Positions 9,001 to 16,183 of a stretch of DNA of 17,767 nt are shown here, in pieces. Source of the DNA: JBPCRW01 sp050996405 (GTDB lineage Bacteria > Acidobacteriota > Blastocatellia > Pyrinomonadales > Pyrinomonadaceae); assembly GCA_050996405.1 (NCBI GenBank), contig JBPCRW010000049.1, positions 1 through 17,767 of the forward strand, given 5' to 3'. The notes beneath the pieces are model-generated. The model did not search any database. It was not told where the DNA came from and worked only from the letters and a program-made list of their open reading frames with translations. The translations under genes and the position numbers were made by a program. Numbering within the stretch: the first letter of the stretch is position 1; each line of letters starts with the position of its first letter.

Positions 9001-9620
9001 AAGGCATCCTGCTGCGGATGAAAATAAAGGTCGTGAACCACCGACATTAAATGTCGCGGCACTCCCCTGATTTCCCCGTCAAGAAACGCTTTGTAGATTA
9101 AGAGCCTGACTTGGCTTTCAGATAATTCCAGCTCGCGCATTCTTCCGACCTGCGCTTCTAATGGGTCAAACCCTCGATAGATTCTATCGACGGCAATTGA
9201 GATGGCATCGTAAAGTGCGAGATTGCGCGTGTGTTTATAAAACATCGGCGTAAAATCGCCTGAAAACGCCATATTGTCGCAGACGAAAACTCTCATTCCG
9301 GCAGTTAAAGCCAATCGCATTGATTTGTCATTCGAGTTGCGAAGCCCGATGGCAAAGCGGCAACCGGAAAACTCTGCACTCAAGTCCATCACGCCGAACA
9401 TCTTCATTCCGTCAGGTGAGACGGCATACTCATCCCTGACTACTTTCAGATAACGAAACGATAACGCTTCGGTTAAAGCCTCAACCACCTTAAAGTGCGA
9501 AAGAGGCTGGTGCGTTCTCGTCGCTTCCGGCGTGGGGATATCCCGCAGCTCGTCACGAGAAATTTTCCGCGCGCCGCCATGGGCGATTAGTGTTGCATTT
9601 GGTTCTGTTACAGTATTCAT
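3066..9620 (-). CDS. DUF932-RHS/YD-repeat fusion protein with HExxH C-terminal tip
   Basis: A 2184-residue protein. Residues 1-245 match the DUF932 pattern seen in plasmid and phage proteins (LSHFKVVEAL, SPDGMKMFGV, GLRNSNDKSMRLA, VCDNMAFSGDF, IYKAFLDGE, PRHLMSVVHDLYF, LWSLSNAFTSAFK). Residues 246-420 are a charged, then Pro/Gly-rich linker. Residues 425-517 form a beta-rich domain with two cysteines (NCPPDGSNC). From about 540 (SAPIVSLGGRGLDVNLSLNYNS) to 1957 runs the RHS shell, with many YD repeats and the conserved end AYVQNNPVDNIDPSGL. The last 227 residues are a variable tip with H2129-EVS-H2133, an HExxH zinc-peptidase motif. There is no signal peptide. A start codon with AAGGA upstream lies at 9620. 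RHS shells normally encapsulate a C-terminal toxin, so the tip is probably an antibacterial effector. The fused DUF932 is highly unusual, and its function is unknown. The tip DNA is visibly AT-richer than the core. Confidence 0.9.
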   Translation of the reverse strand: MNTVTEPNATLIAHGGARKISRDELRDIPTPEATRTHQPLSHFKVVEALTEALSFRYLKVVRDEYAVSPDGMKMFGVMDLSAEFSGCRFAIGLRNSNDKSMRLALTAGMRVFVCDNMAFSGDFTPMFYKHTRNLALYDAISIAVDRIYRGFDPLEAQVGRMRELELSESQVRLLIYKAFLDGEIRGVPRHLMSVVHDLYFHPQQDAFRPRNLWSLSNAFTSAFKKLAPIKQFEVTARLGAFLTKAEEGLNKELTINLKLPLKRAEGLKLIANANTKEDSQNSIPFGNQINQPKDFDEKDKNSKDVIKKGTNKPKALRSEVTTLMAQPLPAPVNNSTRMTKETVKDLDKWDQDDKQRKAAPPESMPPPQPKGVGQLVQPGGAASGIESTAIALNTGNDFVSKGGPRVDEDSEESAVKTSPMPAGGQLNVIDVNTRIVTGWINGGSSTWADIYIDGTYLTTIYPNCPPDGSNCNFSYTISDNYVDNVQHTLAVTTYDWSTYTSVPLSGSPQNFTFNLVPTPNWNKLNWYTADDAGLQPGMPANTGTSGAGSENFSFSAPIVSLGGRGLDVNLSLNYNSLLWHQENGEVTYDIDKGNPGPGWSLLGIGKMMDMSSTGGAMLEDTDGTRHSYDGTIQAGYYSGTSTYYGHTTDGSFIDYVSYRDNSGITGGKAYLPNGTIITYDAVAADGGAAYPTQIKDRNGNYINIAYVNNQGPNISTITDTEGRVIQFNYDPNNYLLSVTGPAQNTTGIGQNPNSTQTYIRIHHRHQPLSYNFSGLTPLVRDSNPYVIDAIYYPTKNTGYWFGDADSYSTYGMLNKVIEQRGMSWTAGQTAQDQGTFTPGAMTRQMLYNYPLTAGAALTSAPQYTQMTETWANMDTPAAMTAYSVNNNGTPRTTSVTLPNGNTIKQSSYNHPGVWDDGLLYQIETISPASQTLAKSNTLWELGHYSAPRVTEADSTDELNQTTRQTFAYDTVYNQVTVASEFGFSNNLLRKTIRTYENSSSYVGTYSGTIWSPGFNPGRHIFSLVKTEEVQDASNIRLRRTDYTYDGSPLVDTPGVVSYDQDYNTTAPDYYTPPTVYRGNVTNTTVYADAANLAGAIPYDSTYDVTGNARTITTNCCQQMSFVYTTNTQYSQPEQHTKGSSDPNSPDRMTESAIYDFNTGVPVHTTDFNGRQSAYYYDPILRPVQTLLPSGGKTTTSYDDANLSVTETTQNADNTIAAKSMTTVNGRGQTTLSQQWTGTGWNASAVKYDVMGRKAQVSMPYDTSNQPSQWTTYTYDQLSRVTQVTAPDGSLSQTFYNETQKPDSASAYPGNFVRSRDAWGRERWARTDDFGRLAEVVEPNPSGTGSVFEAGSLQTLYHHDQLDQLVGVTQGTQARWFAYDSLGRVTRQKLAEQTATINSAGVYVGANGSGAQWSDAFTYDNRSNLIQRVDARGVKANYNYLVGGGSPDPLNRLQGVSYDSAGADATYPIHGAQPVTLSYMTTGDKTRVQSVVTAYVATETNAYDIEGRISDYTLTFTGRPNNPMQMSYLYDTVNRLTEVRYPAAYGMAGNPRKVVNPGYDETSRLKQLTVDGQIQMNQIVYNPMSQVTSLTTGAATNNADVETYSYDAQTALLTNQKVIKQNSSQTLLDLSYEYNRGLSNGNLNGKTGQLTHIVNNLDRNKDRVFEFDTLGRLRTAKGGGATGVSGVTANWTQGYSFDRYGNRTNVTPAGVTANSQAVPSDGLQSLSYDQPSNRINTAGYLYDLAGNLTKGQDAAGNWQTYEYDQAGRMLRVRDAANNILETNTFAADRNRLINETQTQRTYYAWGGSSVIAEYTEPLAGNTPTYSKSYIYAGSRLLSTFTNNNGAETLAFQHPDRLGTKLVTNPAANTSFEQATLPFGTSLDAETTGTTNQRFTSYDRSAVSGLDYAVNRSYSSAQSRFTQVDPIGMNSASIGNPQSMNLYAYVQNNPVDNIDPSGLDILKPEPNPDIKIKTEYVTVKEDPFSSDDWLRFAADSQELRNGGQTRPHPAFNLIAAPDVSGPVVREKVNGGPITLTTKQMLRLMLSLFLNKISGNCATALQTLGISNQQLLNAFDNNSFVPDPSRDDKIDGADTEYNYTTDPKTGIKTITSTTYTQHGINDFVDRMGYLIHEVSHAALTANDQQIYNALNGSNGLNLASVVVTGDPKVDGNNYSHALSAFFNANCK

Positions 9621-9625
9621 AATTA

Positions 9626-9694
9626 TTATCCATCCTTACAAGTTTTACTTTTGTTTTTGACTTTGTTTTTCCTTTGCTCTTTTTGAATTGCCAT
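9626..9694 (-). CDS. possible lysine-rich leader peptide before the RHS gene
   Basis: A 22-codon frame (MAIQKEQRKNKVKNKSKTCKDG) ends with TAA five bases before the ATG of the DUF932-RHS gene, and its last codons overlap that gene's ribosome site. The arrangement would allow translational coupling. Its own ribosome site is poor, since the AGG lies almost on the ATG, and the AT-rich strand easily gives Lys/Asn codons by chance. Low confidence. Confidence 0.2.
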   Translation of the reverse strand: MAIQKEQRKNKVKNKSKTCKDG

Positions 9695-9730
9695 TCCTAA
9701 GTTTTTAGTTGGAATAGTTTTCCAAATGAT

Positions 9731-9982
9731 TTATCGACAAGACTGAACCGAAAGATGCGGTTCAATTTCGTATTTGAAGAAACACGAATTGCAGTAACCG
9801 CCACCGGGGAACAGGCAGCAGTTTTTGCAAATCATCTTGCCGCACCCGTCGCACTCGATCCAGTTCCTGTCGGTTGTTTCCCGCATCACGACGATGTTCA
9901 ATCCGCCGATTTCGGCGGATGAAACTTCAATCGCGCCTTCGAGCGCGCGTTCGCACTCAGGGCAAACTTCTTCCTGAAACAT
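9731..9982 (-). CDS. small zinc-finger-like protein
   Basis: The 83-residue protein has cysteine pairs C7-x2-C10, C44-x2-C47, C52-x2-C55 (followed by C56) and C64-x2-C67, spaced like a zinc ribbon or a RING/FYVE-type cross-brace in its C-terminal half (WIECDGCGKMICKNCC, GGYCNSC). The start is well supported by AAAGGAGG upstream of ATG at 9982. I do not know the family. Small proteins of this type bind zinc and often contact nucleic acid or a partner protein. It is on the same strand as, and between, the ATPase gene and the DUF932-RHS gene, with 110 bp to the latter, so the three may share a mobile-element origin. Zinc binding is a safe inference; the role is not known. Confidence 0.75.
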   Translation of the reverse strand: MFQEEVCPECERALEGAIEVSSAEIGGLNIVVMRETTDRNWIECDGCGKMICKNCCLFPGGGYCNSCFFKYEIEPHLSVQSCR

Positions 9983-10148
9983 AAAACAGATTTCCTCCTT
10001 TGTTTAATTTTTGTTTGATTGTTTGCTTATTCGATTTTTAATGTGCCAATCTACAGCTTATTTGCAGATTCCCGCTCGAAAACTATTAACTGTAAAAGTT
10101 TCCAAACAGGAAAAGACAAATAAATGTTTCACCAAAGGAGTTATAAAT

Positions 10149-11357
10149 TTATGCGGAATCAGAAGTGGAATCAGGATTGAGCGTAACGGCACTAAAGGGT
10201 TTCGAGATTTTCCCGTCAATCATCAGTTTCAAATAAATGTGATAGTTCGGCAGGTTCGTAAAATCCGTGATTGAAAACTCCGGCGCGAATTCCTGAGCTA
10301 AAACTTCGGCATCCATTGCGCCGATGCGAAAGACGATAATCGTGCCGGCATTGCCTAAAATAGCGTCCCTGACCTGCGGCTCGATTTGCGTCAGAAATTG
10401 ATTCGCCAGCGTCATCGACAGTCCGTATTTCCTCAATTCCGAAAGCATTCCCGCTAAACTTTGGGTGGTAAAATTATGAAATTCATCGACGTAAAGATAA
10501 AACGGCTTTCGTATCTCCTCCGGCACATTGGCGCGGCTCAAGGCGGCTAAATCAAAGCGTGAAATCAGCAGCGAACCGAGAAGATTCGCCGTATCTTCGC
10601 CGAGACTCCCTTTTGCGAGATTAACCAGTAGGACTTTTCCTTCATCCATTATCCGCCTTAACTTCAAAGGCAATTCCGGCTCCGTTAGTATTTTCTTTAA
10701 GATTGGATTGGATAAAAACGCGCCGACTTTATTCTGAATCGGAGAGATAGCTTCCGCTCTTAGCCGTTCGGGATATTTTTCAAACTCTTTTGTCCAGAAA
10801 TCCTTGACCTGCGAGTTTGTAAGATGTCCGACGACCATCAGCCGAAAGGCTTTATCTGAGAGCAACGTCAGAATATCGGCGAAGGTCGCGTCTGGATAAT
10901 CAAGTAGAGCCAGCAGACAGTTTCTGAGAATATGTTCGAGACGCGGTCCCCACGAATCCTGCCAGAGATGCTTAAAGACTTGCAGAATACCGGATGCGGC
11001 CAGTGGTCGTTTATCGAAACTGACGTTGGCGAGCGGATTAAAGCCAAACGGCTGATGCGGGTCGGATGCGTCAAAATACAGCAAATCGGGCTGGCGCAAA
11101 GCAATCGCTTTTTTATACAGTTTTTTAACCAAATCCCCGTGCGGGTCGAGCAACGCAAAACCGTCACCTTTGCGTAAATCACTGGTCATCAATGTTTCTA
11201 AAAGAGTTGATTTGCCGGTTCCGGTTTTACCGATGAGGTAAAGATGAGCACGCCGGTCGGAGCGTTTGATACCGAAGGAAATTTGATTGTTGCGGAATGT
11301 CGTTTTGGCGAAGACTGTAATATCGGTTTGAGATTGGGATATTTGGGAATCAGTCAT
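10149..11357 (-). CDS. VirD4/TraG/HerA-like ATPase (type IV coupling-protein family)
   Basis: The 402-residue protein has a Walker A motif GKTGTGKST at 43-51, followed by DLRKGDGFALLDPHGDL (the usual strand and D-P-H-G-D turn of VirD4/TraG/HerA ATPases). The Walker B region LYVDEFHNF is at 288-296, then LSELRKYGLSMTLANQ with the conserved Gln (320) of these hexameric DNA pumps. No transmembrane N-terminus is present, so unlike classical VirD4 it should be soluble. Related proteins couple DNA to conjugative secretion or move DNA in the cytoplasm. No relaxase or other mating-pair gene lies in the window, so a conjugation role is not shown. The ATG at 11357 has no clear ribosome site because a perfect inverted repeat occupies that place. 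The family call is firm. Confidence 0.88.
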   Translation of the reverse strand: MTDSQISQSQTDITVFAKTTFRNNQISFGIKRSDRRAHLYLIGKTGTGKSTLLETLMTSDLRKGDGFALLDPHGDLVKKLYKKAIALRQPDLLYFDASDPHQPFGFNPLANVSFDKRPLAASGILQVFKHLWQDSWGPRLEHILRNCLLALLDYPDATFADILTLLSDKAFRLMVVGHLTNSQVKDFWTKEFEKYPERLRAEAISPIQNKVGAFLSNPILKKILTEPELPLKLRRIMDEGKVLLVNLAKGSLGEDTANLLGSLLISRFDLAALSRANVPEEIRKPFYLYVDEFHNFTTQSLAGMLSELRKYGLSMTLANQFLTQIEPQVRDAILGNAGTIIVFRIGAMDAEVLAQEFAPEFSITDFTNLPNYHIYLKLMIDGKISKPFSAVTLNPDSTSDSA

Positions 11358-11360
11358 TAA

Positions 11361-11391
11361 AAGTAAATCTATTTAATTTATAGATTTACTT
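11361..11391. promoter_or_regulatory. perfect 12-bp inverted repeat before the ATPase gene
   Basis: AAGTAAATCTAT (11361-11372) and its exact reverse complement ATAGATTTACTT (11380-11391) are separated by seven bases, and the structure begins three bases upstream of the ATPase ATG on the minus strand. As DNA it could be an operator for a dimeric repressor. As RNA it would fold into a hairpin hiding the ribosome-binding region. It has no T-run of the kind expected for an intrinsic terminator in the leftward direction. Confidence 0.55.
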
Positions 11392-11580
11392 TATCGCCTA
11401 TTTGAAAAACAAAATAGTGGGAAAATTTAGCTCGATGAGTCTAATAAAAGTTCCAAAGATGAAGCACCTTATCTACCAGAAGAAGTAATATCATTCTGTT
11501 AATTTCAGGAGTTGTTTGATCTATATTTCTTACATAATAAAGAGAAGATACGCAAAAATGGTTATTACTTTATAGAAAGC
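11392..11580. other. trailer region beyond the leader-distal end of the array
   Basis: This AT-rich stretch separates the ATPase gene from the oldest CRISPR repeat. I see no further full repeat in it. Short open frames are present (for example ATGAGTCTAATAAAAGTTCC onwards, 17 codons) but none has a ribosome site or a recognisable product. Confidence 0.5.
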
Positions 11581-11609
11581 TGCTTCATCTCCACGTGCGT
11601 AGAGAAAAT
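11581..11609 (-). repeat. degenerate terminal (leader-distal) CRISPR repeat
   Basis: The copy starts TGCTTCATCTCC instead of CGGTTCATCTCC, so positions 1 and 3 differ while the other 27 bases match. In transcript orientation the changes lie at the 3' end, the part of the handle that has no spacer after it. A decayed last repeat is a normal sign of the old end of an array. Confidence 0.9.
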
Positions 11610-13409
11610 GGTCGGCGGAATGCCGGAAACAATCGCAATATCGGTTCATCTCCACGTGCGTAGAGAAAATCGCTCGATGGCTTTTAACCACCGCCGTCGA
11701 ACGGTTCATCTCCACGTGCGTAGAGAAAATCCATTAAAGAAAACGGATGCGCGGCGGACGGGCGGTTCATCTCCACGTGCGTAGAGAAAATGTTTATGAG
11801 AGGCGGCACTAGACCAAATTGCTCGGTTCATCTCCACGTGCGTAGAGAAAATGGTCGGGTCGCCGTCCGCATCAAGAACAACGACGGTTCATCTCCACGT
11901 GCGTAGAGAAAATTGTCCGACAATTTCCGTCTGTCCGTCATCCGTCGGTTCATCTCCACGTGCGTAGAGAAAATTCGCGCCCATAAGCGAGCGGTTTAAC
12001 GAACACCGGTTCATCTCCACGTGCGTAGAGAAAATCGTTTTCTTGATAACTTGTCATTTTTTACTCCCGGTTCATCTCCACGTGCGTAGAGAAAATGGAT
12101 TCGTTCAAATCTTCCCGCGCCGCAATCTCGGTTCATCTCCACGTGCGTAGAGAAAATAATCAGTTTTCGCGCTTCAAATTGTTTGACGGCGGTTCATCTC
12201 CACGTGCGTAGAGAAAATGACCGCCGCAATCTCTGACGCGCGCGGGCGACCGGTTCATCTCCACGTGCGTAGAGAAAATCGCGGTCAAGTTATTTGAATT
12301 AACCGCCGCGCCGGTTCATCTCCACGTGCGTAGAGAAAATACAAGTCATCGGTGCGAAGCCGCCTAAGCTATCGGTTCATCTCCACGTGCGTAGAGAAAA
12401 TTTCCATGCGCGCCGCATCTTCAGCGTCCGAAACGGTTCATCTCCACGTGCGTAGAGAAAATTCTTCGGGCGCAGGACATCGGTCAAACCCCGCCGGTTC
12501 ATCTCCACGTGCGTAGAGAAAATTGGTCGAATTCTTTGACGAACGTTCCGAGAAACGGTTCATCTCCACGTGCGTAGAGAAAATATATGTCTGTATCAAT
12601 TGAAACTGATTCAATCCGGTTCATCTCCACGTGCGTAGAGAAAATACACAAGGTCGAATTTGATTCGACCGGCTTAGCGGTTCATCTCCACGTGCGTAGA
12701 GAAAATTTTCCGCCGTCCGTGCGGATTGTTTTTGTTGCCGGTTCATCTCCACGTGCGTAGAGAAAATGCCTTTTATCGAAGGCGCAAGGCGGCGCAATGC
12801 GGTTCATCTCCACGTGCGTAGAGAAAATGTTCCAAAGCGTTCCCGAAACAAGCGGCAAAACGGTTCATCTCCACGTGCGTAGAGAAAATCTGAAAGTCAT
12901 TCCGTCGAAAACGGCGAATGACGGTTCATCTCCACGTGCGTAGAGAAAATTGTTTGCTTTCGGCTGTTGTTTTGCCGAAACTCGGTTCATCTCCACGTGC
13001 GTAGAGAAAATAGCGCGAACACGACTATCTTTACCGCGTGAGACGGTTCATCTCCACGTGCGTAGAGAAAATCGCGTGCCGATTGAGGCTTATTGGTAAA
13101 TGCTCGGTTCATCTCCACGTGCGTAGAGAAAATAATTTGAAACGATTGAATGCGAGTGCGGAAAACGGTTCATCTCCACGTGCGTAGAGAAAATGCCCGC
13201 GACCGCGCCGTTGAAGCATTGCGAGCCGGTTCATCTCCACGTGCGTAGAGAAAATAAATTTACCACTGAGGGAGGTCGGGCGGAAGGCGGTTCATCTCCA
13301 CGTGCGTAGAGAAAATTTTCGTTTCCGCCTTGCGCTTTTTTTTGATTTCGGTTCATCTCCACGTGCGTAGAGAAAATCCCTGCAAATCCGTACTGTTAAA
13401 CATCAAAAC

Positions 13410-13438
13410 CGGTTCATCTCCACGTGTGTAGAGAAAAT
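13410..13438 (-). repeat. variant internal CRISPR repeat
   Basis: This is the one internal copy I found with a change: C to T at 13427 (CACGTGTGTAG instead of CACGTGCGTAG). In the crRNA it changes the first base of the GCAC loop to A and leaves the 6-bp stem and the handle intact, so processing should be unaffected. Confidence 0.9.
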
Positions 13439-14109
13439 TCTTTCGTCTGCGTTGTTTGTGTGGCCAGACGCGGTTCATCTCCACGTGCGTAGAGAAAATT
13501 TTTTAAACTCTTGTAATTTAAAGTCGAGTTCCGGTTCATCTCCACGTGCGTAGAGAAAATTTCGCTTTTCCGTTTGTGCTTGCTCTGCAACTCGGTTCAT
13601 CTCCACGTGCGTAGAGAAAATTGATTGACTTGCAGCAGAAAATTATCGCGCAGCGGTTCATCTCCACGTGCGTAGAGAAAATGCCGGTTTCGATGCCGGA
13701 AGCGTTTGCGCGGTCGGTTCATCTCCACGTGCGTAGAGAAAATAAAAACGATTGGTCGCGCTGCGCCGGACATCTCGGTTCATCTCCACGTGCGTAGAGA
13801 AAATCATTAGATATCGGCGCGGGAGCAAACGGGCGACGGTTCATCTCCACGTGCGTAGAGAAAATGGAAGATGCCAAAAAAGCTGGCGTGGCACAGCCGG
13901 TTCATCTCCACGTGCGTAGAGAAAATTTAAAGACCCCGTAACGCTCAACCGCCCGCAACGGTTCATCTCCACGTGCGTAGAGAAAATTTTCAACGACAAA
14001 GCCCGAAGACGCGGCGGAACGGTTCATCTCCACGTGCGTAGAGAAAATCTATTAAAAAATTAGAATTGGAATTGCCGAAACGGTTCATCTCCACGTGCGT
14101 AGAGAAAAT

Positions 14110-14141
14110 TTTCTGCTCGTCCGATAAATCGGATTTGGAAA
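14110..14141 (-). repeat. spacer 42 from left, near-twin of the spacer at 14842-14873
   Basis: This spacer and the one at 14842-14873 agree at 31 of 32 positions and differ only in GGATTTGG versus GGATTCGG. They are 12 repeat units apart. See the findings for the meaning. Confidence 0.95.
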
Positions 14142-14841
14142 CGGTTCATCTCCACGTGCGTAGAGAAAATAGGGCGCGGACATCGTTCAAATCCAGCACG
14201 GACGGTTCATCTCCACGTGCGTAGAGAAAATGTGGACATATTATTTATTCTCCTTTTTTACTGCGGTTCATCTCCACGTGCGTAGAGAAAATTATTTCTT
14301 GAAAGTGCGCGCCGAAACGCTCATCGGTTCATCTCCACGTGCGTAGAGAAAATCGGTAAATTGAAATAGAAAAAGGACGCTTATGCGGTTCATCTCCACG
14401 TGCGTAGAGAAAATCCGCCTGCCGACGAAGAAGATTCGGAAAACGACGGTTCATCTCCACGTGCGTAGAGAAAATGTTTCCCTGAACCATTTATAAATTT
14501 CGTAATCCGGTTCATCTCCACGTGCGTAGAGAAAATGACTAACCTTCCACCGCATTTGAAAAAGCCACCGGTTCATCTCCACGTGCGTAGAGAAAATAAA
14601 GTCATCGTCTTTTATAAATCTGGGGTTGCCGGTTCATCTCCACGTGCGTAGAGAAAATAACTTGTCGGCGGCGAACTTGTCGGCGATACTCGGTTCATCT
14701 CCACGTGCGTAGAGAAAATAACAAATTGCTTGCAAAGTTTTATCGCCTTATCGGTTCATCTCCACGTGCGTAGAGAAAATCGGCTTGCCGACGCGCCCAC
14801 TCATCGCCAAAACGGTTCATCTCCACGTGCGTAGAGAAAAT

Positions 14842-14873
14842 TTTCTGCTCGTCCGATAAATCGGATTCGGAAA
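14842..14873 (-). repeat. spacer 54 from left, near-twin of the spacer at 14110-14141
   Basis: The single difference from its partner is C for T in GGATTCGG. Being nearer the leader, it is the younger of the pair. Both contain the inverted repeat TCCGAT-AA-ATCGGA. Confidence 0.95.
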
Positions 14874-15939
14874 CGGTTCATCTCCACGTGCGTAGAGAAA
14901 ATTTAGCGGTGAACGATTGCTTCTGCTCGTTCGCCGGTTCATCTCCACGTGCGTAGAGAAAATTGTCGGGTGTCACATTCGGGATGCCGAACGACCGGTT
15001 CATCTCCACGTGCGTAGAGAAAATATCTTTAGCTAATAATTCGGTCGAAGTTCCGCCGGTTCATCTCCACGTGCGTAGAGAAAATCTCTGTAATTGTCGT
15101 TTGTTCAATTTGCGACACGGTTCATCTCCACGTGCGTAGAGAAAATAATAGAGATTGACAGACAAAAACGCTACCAAACGGTTCATCTCCACGTGCGTAG
15201 AGAAAATTTTATGCGATTTGATACCGTATTCGGTATAAACGGTTCATCTCCACGTGCGTAGAGAAAATGGAAATCATTGGAAACGAGGCGCGTAAGCGTT
15301 CGGTTCATCTCCACGTGCGTAGAGAAAATTTGAATTCCTTTTCTTTGGCTGCCTGCCATTTCGGTTCATCTCCACGTGCGTAGAGAAAATTTTGTTTGAA
15401 TCCTGCGACCAGATGACCAGACCGGTTCATCTCCACGTGCGTAGAGAAAATCGTTCTGCGTTTCAAACGAAAGTGCAACGCACCGGTTCATCTCCACGTG
15501 CGTAGAGAAAATTTTTGCCATCGCTTCCTTTTCGTCGGCGTTGGCGGTTCATCTCCACGTGCGTAGAGAAAATCAAAATTAAAAAGCCTCTCAAGAATTG
15601 ACAGGCGGTTCATCTCCACGTGCGTAGAGAAAATTATTTTCCCTTCGTGCAACACCACGCCGCCACCGGTTCATCTCCACGTGCGTAGAGAAAATGCCGT
15701 TTCGAGCCATTGCAGCCCGTCGAGCGTCGGTTCATCTCCACGTGCGTAGAGAAAATTGCGTCCGAAAAGTTCTTTGAGTTCGGTTAGCCGGTTCATCTCC
15801 ACGTGCGTAGAGAAAATGAGTTCTGCGAGTTCGGCTTTTGTCCGCTCGTCGGTTCATCTCCACGTGCGTAGAGAAAATTGGATTTTTCTTGCACCGCTGC
15901 ACGTTCACGCCGGTTCATCTCCACGTGCGTAGAGAAAAT

Positions 15940-15971
15940 CGCAGCAAATCGCTTTTTGGCTAGCGTTTCAG
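15940..15971 (-). repeat. spacer 72 from left, identical to the spacer at 16123-16154
   Basis: The 32-bp spacer beginning CGCAGCAAATCGCTTTTTGG is repeated exactly at 16123-16154, three units away. It is the fourth spacer counted from the leader. Confidence 0.97.
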
Positions 15972-16122
15972 CGGTTCATCTCCACGTGCGTAGAGAAAAT
16001 AAAATGAACCCGAATCTCAAAGGCGGATTAAACGGTTCATCTCCACGTGCGTAGAGAAAATTTCCTTATCAAACGTCAAATCGTCTTTGACGGCGGTTCA
16101 TCTCCACGTGCGTAGAGAAAAT

Positions 16123-16154
16123 CGCAGCAAATCGCTTTTTGGCTAGCGTTTCAG
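16123..16154 (-). repeat. leader-proximal (newest) spacer, identical to the spacer at 15940-15971
   Basis: This is the first spacer after the leader. It matches the fourth one at all 32 positions, with two unrelated spacers between them. Confidence 0.97.
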
Positions 16155-16183
16155 CGGTTCATCTCCACGTGCGTAGAGAAAAT

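Larger units (their letters stand above)
11581..16183 (-). CRISPR. type I-E CRISPR array, 76 repeats and 75 spacers, transcribed leftward
   Basis: The 29-bp repeat reads CGGTTCATCTCC...AGAGAAAAT on the plus strand and recurs with a 61-bp period. I followed every copy from 11581 to 16155. All spacers are 32 bp except 11671-11701 (31 bp). In the minus orientation the repeat has E. coli type I-E geometry: a 6-bp stem (positions 6-11 with 16-21, one U-G wobble), a GCAC loop and a 3' part ATGAACCG, which would become the 8-nt crRNA handle after Cas6e cleavage (E. coli: ATAAACCG). Read on the plus strand the same stem has a C-A mismatch, so structure alone favours minus-strand transcription. The degenerate copy at 11581 marks the distal end, and cas2 and the leader are at the right end. 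Spacers are therefore newest at the right. The length and the almost perfect repeats suggest an array that is or was recently active. Confidence 0.98.

Noticed and set aside
11435..11488. 17-codon frame, and an overlapping frame reading DESNKSSKDEAPYLPEEVISFC, before the array
   Set aside because: The second has no start codon and a stop just upstream; the first has no ribosome site. Neither is supported as a gene.
11671..11701. Single 31-bp spacer as a sign of a different acquisition mode
   Set aside because: One-base length slips occur in type I-E arrays and one old spacer among 75 is not evidence of a special process.
11512..11784. Open frames on both strands inside the first CRISPR units (repeat-derived peptides such as HLHVRREN)
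   Set aside because: They are translations of the CRISPR repeat itself and have no coding value.
13683..13714. Spacer shares the 15-mer TTCGATGCCGGAAGC with the DUF932-RHS linker at about 8463-8477 (possible self-target)
   Set aside because: The match stops after about 15 bases and does not include the handle-side seed in crRNA orientation, so it would not direct interference. One such match is not surprising for 75 spacers against this window.
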